Source of the DNA: Pseudobacillus lumedeiriae
GTDB lineage: Bacteria > Bacillota > Bacilli > Bacillales > Domibacillaceae
Reading direction: 5' to 3'
NCBI RefSeq assembly: GCF_044891285.1
Contig: NZ_JAUIYO010000002.1
Span: 248,001 to 312,000, forward strand
Length of the DNA stretch: 64,000 nt
The notes beneath the pieces were generated by a model that saw only the letters and a list, made by a program, of their open reading frames with translations, was not told the origin of the DNA and did not search any database. A program made the translations under genes and the position numbers. Shown in pieces: positions 58,992 to 64,000 of the stretch (position 1 is its first letter; each line of letters begins with the position of its first letter).

Positions 58992-60044
58992 ATGAGTAAA
59001 AAAGGATTTCATGTTGCCCTTGTCGGTGCAACGGGAGCCGTTGGCCAACAAATGCTTCGCACATTAGAAGAAAGAGAATTTCCAATTAGTAAACTAACAT
59101 TGCTTTCATCTGCTCGTTCAGCAGGAAAGGTGATTCTTTATAAAGGCAAGGAAGTTATTGTACAAGAGGCAAAGCCTGAGAGCTTTGAAGGGGTGGATAT
59201 TGCCTTGTTCAGTGCAGGAGGAAGCATCTCAAAACAGCTTGCTCCAGAAGCAGTGAAACGCGGTGCTGTCGTTGTAGATAATACGAGCGCTTACCGTATG
59301 GATGAGGAAGTTCCGCTCGTTGTACCGGAAGTAAACAAAGAAGACTTAAGAAAACACAAAGGAATTATTGCGAATCCAAACTGTTCAACGATCCAAATGG
59401 TGGCAGCACTTGAACCAATTCGCCAATCATACGGTTTGAAAAAAGTCATTGTTTCCACTTACCAGGCTGTGTCTGGAGCGGGAGCACAGGCCATTAACGA
59501 AATGTACAGTCAAACAAAAGATATTCTAGAGGGCAAGGAAGTAACGCCAGAGATATTGCCAGTCGGATCTGACAAAAAGCATTATCAAATCGCTTTTAAT
59601 GTCATTCCACAAATCGATAAATTCGAAGAAAATGGATTTACATTCGAAGAAATGAAAATGATCAACGAAACAAAGAAAATTATGAATATGCCTGAACTTA
59701 GCGTTGCTGCTACATGCGTGCGTCTTCCGGTAGAAACGGGCCATTCAGAATCTGTTTATTTTGAAGTAGAAACGCCAGGTCTTTCAGCAGCTGATGTGAA
59801 AAATAAATTGAAAGATGCACCAGGCGTCGTATTAGAAGATAATCCTGAGGAGCAAGTATACCCAATGCCGGCTGATTGCATTGGTAAAAAAGAGGTTTTT
59901 GTCGGACGTGTACGTAAAGATTTAGATCAAGATACAGGTTTTCATATGTGGGTTGTTTCTGATAACCTATTAAAAGGCGCTGCATGGAACTCTGTGCAAA
60001 TCGCAGAAACGCTGATTGAGATGGAGATTGTAACAGAAAAGTAA
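58992..60044 (+). CDS. asd: Aspartate-semialdehyde dehydrogenase
   Basis: Asd reduces aspartyl phosphate to aspartate semialdehyde, the branch point to lysine/DAP, threonine and methionine. The 350-residue protein has the NADP motif VALVGATGAVGQQM, the catalytic Cys131 in ANPNCSTIQM, VVSTYQAVSGAGA-type segment (VSTYQAVSGAGAQAI) and the RLPVETGHSESVYFE block. It is followed by dapG after 41 bases. Confidence 0.97.
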   Translation: MSKKGFHVALVGATGAVGQQMLRTLEEREFPISKLTLLSSARSAGKVILYKGKEVIVQEAKPESFEGVDIALFSAGGSISKQLAPEAVKRGAVVVDNTSAYRMDEEVPLVVPEVNKEDLRKHKGIIANPNCSTIQMVAALEPIRQSYGLKKVIVSTYQAVSGAGAQAINEMYSQTKDILEGKEVTPEILPVGSDKKHYQIAFNVIPQIDKFEENGFTFEEMKMINETKKIMNMPELSVAATCVRLPVETGHSESVYFEVETPGLSAADVKNKLKDAPGVVLEDNPEEQVYPMPADCIGKKEVFVGRVRKDLDQDTGFHMWVVSDNLLKGAAWNSVQIAETLIEMEIVTEK

Positions 60045-60085
60045 TGGTTGGATGATCTCACCACAGAAATACAGAGGTGTTTATA

Positions 60086-61321
60086 GTGAAAGTTATTGTA
60101 CAAAAATTTGGTGGTACATCTGTACGTAATGAAGAATCAAGGCAGTATGCAAAACGGCATATCAAATCAGCAATTGAAGAGGGGTACAAAGTCGTTGTTG
60201 TCGTTTCCGCAATGGGACGTAAGGGAGACCCTTATGCAACGGATACTCTATTATCTCTGGTGAATGGAGCAGAGACGAAGTTGGCGGCAAGGGAACAGGA
60301 TATGCTTCTGTCTTGTGGTGAAGTGATATCCAGCCTTGTTTTCACAAACATGCTATTAGAAAGTAATATCACTGCCTGTGCGATGAATGGTGCTCAGGCA
60401 GGGTTTGTAACGAATGACGACCATACGAATGCTAAGATTCTTGAAATGAAGTGTGATCGGCTGCTGAAGGCACTTCATTCACATGAAGTAGTGGTAGTTG
60501 CCGGCTTCCAAGGAGCGACCAAAACGGGCGATACGACGACAATCGGACGTGGAGGAAGCGATACGTCAGCAGCAGCCCTAGGTGTTGCTTTAAGTGCAGA
60601 ATGGATCGATATCTTTACCGATGTTGAGGGGATGATGACGGCAGATCCGCGTATTACAGATAAAGCGCGGCCGCTCTCTGTTGTTACTTATAACGAAGTA
60701 TGTAATATGGCTTATCAGGGGGCAAAAGTGATTCATCCGCGGGCTGTCGAAATCGCTATGCAGGCAAAGGTGCCTATGCGTATTCGCTCCACTCAGTCTG
60801 ATGGGGTAGGTACGCTCGTCACTGCGGTTACAAAGCCGAATCAAGGAATGGATATTCGTGAGCGTACGGTAACAGGTATTGCCCATGTGAGTGACGTGGC
60901 TCAAATTAAAGTGAAAGCTAAAAAAGATCACTATAATTTGCAGGCAGAAGTATTTAAAGCGATGGCTAATGAAAAGATCAGCGTAGATTTTATCAATATT
61001 TCTCCAACAGGAGTCGTTTATACGGTTGCTGGAGAAATGGCGGATCACGCAGTTCACGTTTTAAAAGAGCTGGGGTATGAACCCGAAGTCGAAAAAGGGT
61101 GTGCCAAAGTATCCGTTGTAGGTGCTGGCATGACAGGTGTACCTGGTGTTACGTCTAAAATTGTTACAGCATTGGCAGAGAAGGGAGTCGGCATTTTGCA
61201 ATCCGCCGACAGTCACACAACCATTTGGGTGCTCGTGAAAAATGAAGAGCTCGTTACAGCGATTAATGCGCTTCACGATGCGTTTCTTTTACATGAGGAT
61301 CAATTTGAATATGAAAAATAA
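60086..61321 (+). CDS. dapG: Aspartokinase I (diaminopimelate-sensitive) DapG
   Basis: DapG phosphorylates aspartate; in B. subtilis this isozyme is inhibited by meso-diaminopimelate and serves cell wall and spore demand. The 411-residue product has VQKFGGTSVRNEES, LLSCGEVISS, TLGRGGSDTSA-type loop (TIGRGGSDTSAAALG) and two C-terminal ACT domains (about 265-410). GTG 60086 lies seven bases after AGAGGTG; an in-frame GTG at 60077 overlaps that site. It sits between asd and dapA. Confidence 0.95.
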   Translation: MKVIVQKFGGTSVRNEESRQYAKRHIKSAIEEGYKVVVVVSAMGRKGDPYATDTLLSLVNGAETKLAAREQDMLLSCGEVISSLVFTNMLLESNITACAMNGAQAGFVTNDDHTNAKILEMKCDRLLKALHSHEVVVVAGFQGATKTGDTTTIGRGGSDTSAAALGVALSAEWIDIFTDVEGMMTADPRITDKARPLSVVTYNEVCNMAYQGAKVIHPRAVEIAMQAKVPMRIRSTQSDGVGTLVTAVTKPNQGMDIRERTVTGIAHVSDVAQIKVKAKKDHYNLQAEVFKAMANEKISVDFINISPTGVVYTVAGEMADHAVHVLKELGYEPEVEKGCAKVSVVGAGMTGVPGVTSKIVTALAEKGVGILQSADSHTTIWVLVKNEELVTAINALHDAFLLHEDQFEYEK

Positions 61322-61351
61322 TTAAGTGGGCTGTTTGAAGGAGGAATTAGT

Positions 61352-62215
61352 ATGATTTCTTTTGGGCGGGTGTCAACAGCCATGGTGACACCGTTTGACT
61401 CTAAAGAAAACATTGATTTTGAAAAAACAACGCAATTGATCAATTATTTAATCAACAACGGTACAGACTCACTCGTTGTAGCTGGGACGACTGGGGAATC
61501 TCCGGTCTTAACGACGGAAGAAAAAGTTGCTTTATTTCGACATACGGTTAAAGTAGCCGATGGACGAGTACCTGTCATTGCAGGGACTGGCAGCAACAAT
61601 ACACGCCAGTCGATTGCACTAACGAAAAAAGCGGAAGAAGCGGGCGTTGACGCGATTATGCTTGTCGCTCCTTATTATAATAAACCAAACCAGGAGGGAA
61701 TGTATCAGCATTTTAAAGCCATCGCTGAAGCAACTACATTGCCTGTCATGCTTTACAATATTCCTGGCCGATCAAGCATTAATATTTTGCCAGAAACAAT
61801 TATTCGATTATCTAAAGTGCCTAACATTGTCGCTGTAAAGGAAGCAAGCGGAGATTTAGATGCTGCCACAGAGATTATTGCAGGTACGGATAGCGACTTT
61901 CAAGTGTACAGTGGGGACGATAGTCTTACGCTTCCGGTTCTTTCAATTGGAGGGACTGGAATTGTATCTGTTGCCTCACACGTAGCCGGTAATGAAATGC
62001 AGCAAATGGTTTCTGCCTTTTTGAGCGGGGATTATCAGAAGGCGGCCAAAATCCATCAGCAGCTTTTACCGCTGATTAAAGGCTTATTTGCCGCTCCAAA
62101 TCCAGTGCCGGTAAAAACGGCTTTGCAGTTAAAAGGTATGGATATGGGCTCTGTCCGTTTGCCGCTAGTCCCTCTTTCAGAAGAAGAACGTGCAGCTTTG
62201 CAAAAGTTAATATAA
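61352..62215 (+). CDS. dapA: 4-hydroxy-tetrahydrodipicolinate synthase DapA
   Basis: DapA condenses pyruvate with aspartate semialdehyde, giving the precursor of DAP and, through DpaAB, of dipicolinate. The 287-residue TIM barrel has the Schiff-base Lys163 in VAVKEASGD, Tyr135 in MLYNIPGRS, VAGTTGESPVLT and the GTGSNNT segment. It starts with ATG behind AAGGAGG. A long terminator follows. Confidence 0.97.
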   Translation: MISFGRVSTAMVTPFDSKENIDFEKTTQLINYLINNGTDSLVVAGTTGESPVLTTEEKVALFRHTVKVADGRVPVIAGTGSNNTRQSIALTKKAEEAGVDAIMLVAPYYNKPNQEGMYQHFKAIAEATTLPVMLYNIPGRSSINILPETIIRLSKVPNIVAVKEASGDLDAATEIIAGTDSDFQVYSGDDSLTLPVLSIGGTGIVSVASHVAGNEMQQMVSAFLSGDYQKAAKIHQQLLPLIKGLFAAPNPVPVKTALQLKGMDMGSVRLPLVPLSEEERAALQKLI

Positions 62216-62225
62216 AACATATAAA

Positions 62226-62289
62226 GAATGCCCGATAAGCTTTTGATCGCTTTTTAACGAGCGATCGCTTATCCGGGCATTTTTTTTGT
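62226..62289 (+). terminator. Two-tier intrinsic terminator after dapA
   Basis: AATGCCCGATAAGC (from 62227) pairs with GCTTATCCGGGCATT with one bulged base, enclosing a second stem GATCGC/GCGATC, and ends in a run of eight T. The following 62290-62429 shows no feature I can assign. Confidence 0.9.
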
Positions 62290-62429
62290 AATGGCTATGC
62301 TAACGATCATTGCAGATTTTGCAGTTTTGTTGAATGGAGCGGAAAGCGAGTGCTTGCAGGGGAAATTAACAGGGGATTTTTGTGAAAAATAAAAAGCACG
62401 TATGCACACACACATCATGATAGATAGTA

Positions 62430-62459
62430 TTGGCTTTACTTTCCTTCATCCCTTATAAT
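62430..62459 (+). promoter_or_regulatory. SigA promoter of the RNase J2-like gene
   Basis: TTGGCT (62430-62435) and a perfect TATAAT (62454-62459) are 18 bases apart, about 50 bases before the start codon. Confidence 0.65.
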
Positions 62460-62510
62460 AAACATAATGTGATGGGACGGGTTGTTCTTAAGTATAGGAG
62501 GAAGTTTATA

Positions 62511-64000
62511 GTGAGTAAGAAAAAAAATGAAATAATTAAAGTAATTCCGCTTGGCGGTGTAGGTGAAATCGGAAAGAATATGACAGTGGTGGAAGTGGAT
62601 GAAGAAATCTTTGTCATCGACAGCGGGCTGATGTTTCCAGAAAATGAAATGCTTGGAATTGACATTGTCATTCCAGATATTACGTATTTAATTGAAAATA
62701 AAGAACGGGTCAAAGGAATCTTTTTAACACATGGCCATGAAGATGTCATTGGTTCATTAAGTTATGTGCTGCAAAAAATTAAAGCTCCTGTATATGGAAC
62801 AAAATTGACGATTGCTTTGGCAAAAATGAGGCTTCGTGAAGAGAATGTAAAAGAGGAAGTGAAGTATTATACGGTTCATTCCGATACACGCCTGCGTTTT
62901 GGCGGGGTAGAGGTGACCTTCTTTCGCACAACCCACAGCATTCCAGACTCTGTTGGTGTCGCGATCCATACTTCAGAAGGAGCCATCGTGCATACAGGTG
63001 AATTTAAGTTTGATCAGGCTGCCAAAGGGCTCTATGCACCGGATATCGGGAAGATGGCACAGCTTGGCCAGAATGGTGTATTTATGCTCATGTCCGACTC
63101 GACAGAAGCTGAGCGGCCGGGTCATACCACATCTGAAGAAGTCATTGCGAGCCAGCTGTCGGATGCATTTCACATGGCAAAAGGCAGAATCATTGTTGCT
63201 TCATTTGCTTCCAATTTAATCAGAATCCAGCAAGTATTTGACGCAGCTTACGAGAATGGACGCAAAGTAGCGGTCAGCGGAAAAAGTATGCAGCGCGTGA
63301 ATGATATTGCGATCAAGCTCGGCTATTTAAATGTTCAAGAAGATGTATTAATCAGTCTACAAGAGATGGCGAATTATCCTGAACATGAAATCGTCATTTT
63401 AACAACCGGTGTGCAAGGTGAACCGATTCAGGCATTACAAAAAATGGCGAAAGGCACGAACAAGCTAGTAAAAATTAAAGAAGGGGATACCGTTTTAATT
63501 ACAGCTACACCTTCACCAGGGTTAGAGCTGCTTATGGCAAAAACAGTAAATCTTCTTTATCGTTCCGGTGCCAACGTCGTAACGGGGAACCGTAAAGTGC
63601 ACGTTTCCGGGCATGGTTTTCAGGAAGATTTGAAGTTTATGTTGAATTTGATGAAACCGCGCTATTTTGTTCCGATTCAAGGAGAATACCGCATGTTAAA
63701 AGCTCATGCGAAACTTGCTGAGCAAACGGGCGTACCAGCGGAAGACATTTATATTCCTGAAAAAGGAGATGTCATTGAATATAAAGATGGAAAAATGCGT
63801 GTCAGCTCTAAAGTATCAGCAGGCAATGTGTTAATCGATGGGATCGGAGTAGGAGACGTGGGCAATATTGTGTTGCGCGACCGCAAACTTTTATCCCAAG
63901 ATGGTATCTTTATCGTTGTTATTACGTTAAGCAAAAAACAAAAAAGAATCGTCTCTGGTCCGGAAATTATTTCACGCGGTTTCGTCTATGTCAGGGAGTC
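62511..64000 (+). CDS. rnjB: Ribonuclease J2-like protein (3' end outside window)
   Basis: This metallo-beta-lactamase/beta-CASP RNase is open to the window end (496 codons seen). It starts with GTG behind AGGAGGAAG. IPLGGVGEIGKNM, THSIPDSVG, DSTEAERPG, TGVQGEP and VHVSGHG are family motifs. Two metal-site positions differ from RNase J1: the HGHEDH motif reads HGHEDV (residues 74-79) and the TGDF motif reads TGEF (Glu164). Location directly after dapA and the degraded motif fit RNase J2 (rnjB, ymfA), the non-dominant partner of J1 in B. subtilis. Confidence 0.88.
   Translation, partial: MSKKKNEIIKVIPLGGVGEIGKNMTVVEVDEEIFVIDSGLMFPENEMLGIDIVIPDITYLIENKERVKGIFLTHGHEDVIGSLSYVLQKIKAPVYGTKLTIALAKMRLREENVKEEVKYYTVHSDTRLRFGGVEVTFFRTTHSIPDSVGVAIHTSEGAIVHTGEFKFDQAAKGLYAPDIGKMAQLGQNGVFMLMSDSTEAERPGHTTSEEVIASQLSDAFHMAKGRIIVASFASNLIRIQQVFDAAYENGRKVAVSGKSMQRVNDIAIKLGYLNVQEDVLISLQEMANYPEHEIVILTTGVQGEPIQALQKMAKGTNKLVKIKEGDTVLITATPSPGLELLMAKTVNLLYRSGANVVTGNRKVHVSGHGFQEDLKFMLNLMKPRYFVPIQGEYRMLKAHAKLAEQTGVPAEDIYIPEKGDVIEYKDGKMRVSSKVSAGNVLIDGIGVGDVGNIVLRDRKLLSQDGIFIVVITLSKKQKRIVSGPEIISRGFVYVRE

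Noticed and set aside
1..64000. CRISPR array, prophage, defence or biosynthetic gene cluster
   Set aside because: No array of regularly spaced direct repeats, integrase module, IS transposase or unfamiliar gene cluster is present. Nearly every frame is a recognised core gene in conserved Bacillaceae order.

Overview
The window is a conserved chromosomal segment of a Gram-positive, endospore-forming, motile member of the Bacillaceae. From memory, gene order is almost exactly that of the Bacillus subtilis codV-codW-codX-codY / fla-che / rpsB-pnpA / spoVF-dapA region. Base composition looks moderate (low-to-mid 40s % GC by eye, not computed), and every gene lies on the + strand. Several proteins are typical of this lineage: CodY, the Gram-positive PolC, FliY, CheC/CheD, SwrB/SwrD and the two-subunit dipicolinate synthase. 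I cannot name the species.

Layout. 1-3024: the end of xerC (codV), then the HslV-HslU protease, then codY and a terminator. 3025-30903: a fla/che cluster of 32 genes running from flgB to swrB. It encodes the basal-body rod, MS ring, C ring, export apparatus, hook and hook-length control, the placement proteins FlhF/FlhG, the chemotaxis proteins CheY/B/A/W/C/D, the sigma factor SigD and its activator SwrB. 30900-44551: translation and envelope genes rpsB-tsf-pyrH-frr-uppS-cdsA-dxr-rseP-proS-polC. 44569-49946: the rimP-nusA-rnpM-ylxQ-infB-ylxP-rbfA transcription/translation operon. 50076-57156: truB, ribF, rpsO, pnp, the deacetylase-like ylxY and the M16 peptidase mlpA. 57236-62215: the spore dipicolinate synthase dpaAB followed by the aspartate-pathway genes asd, dapG and dapA, which make its substrate. 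62511-64000: an RNase J2-like gene cut by the window edge.

How the genes work together. CodY senses GTP and branched-chain amino acids and is known in B. subtilis to repress the fla/che operon that follows it. SigD, encoded near the end of that operon, switches on late flagellar genes elsewhere. The rimP-rbfA and rpsB-frr blocks form a growth-linked translation module. Asd, DapG and DapA supply dihydrodipicolinate both to lysine/peptidoglycan synthesis and to DpaAB during sporulation.

I see no phage, IS element, CRISPR array, defence island or biosynthetic cluster, and no wholly unknown multi-gene system. What stands out is mostly non-coding: a small family of imperfect-palindrome repeats within fla/che (6219, 12533 and 30285, with a half site at 29405), a terminator plus palindrome between cheD and sigD, a leader hairpin before rimP-nusA, and two unusually long folded intergenic elements (rbfA-truB and rpsO-pnp). 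In proteins, the hook gene flgE has a mosaic, AT-rich centre, FlgD carries a duplicated C-terminal unit, HslV lacks the N-terminal serine of B. subtilis CodW, and the RNase J2-like protein has substituted metal-ligand positions.
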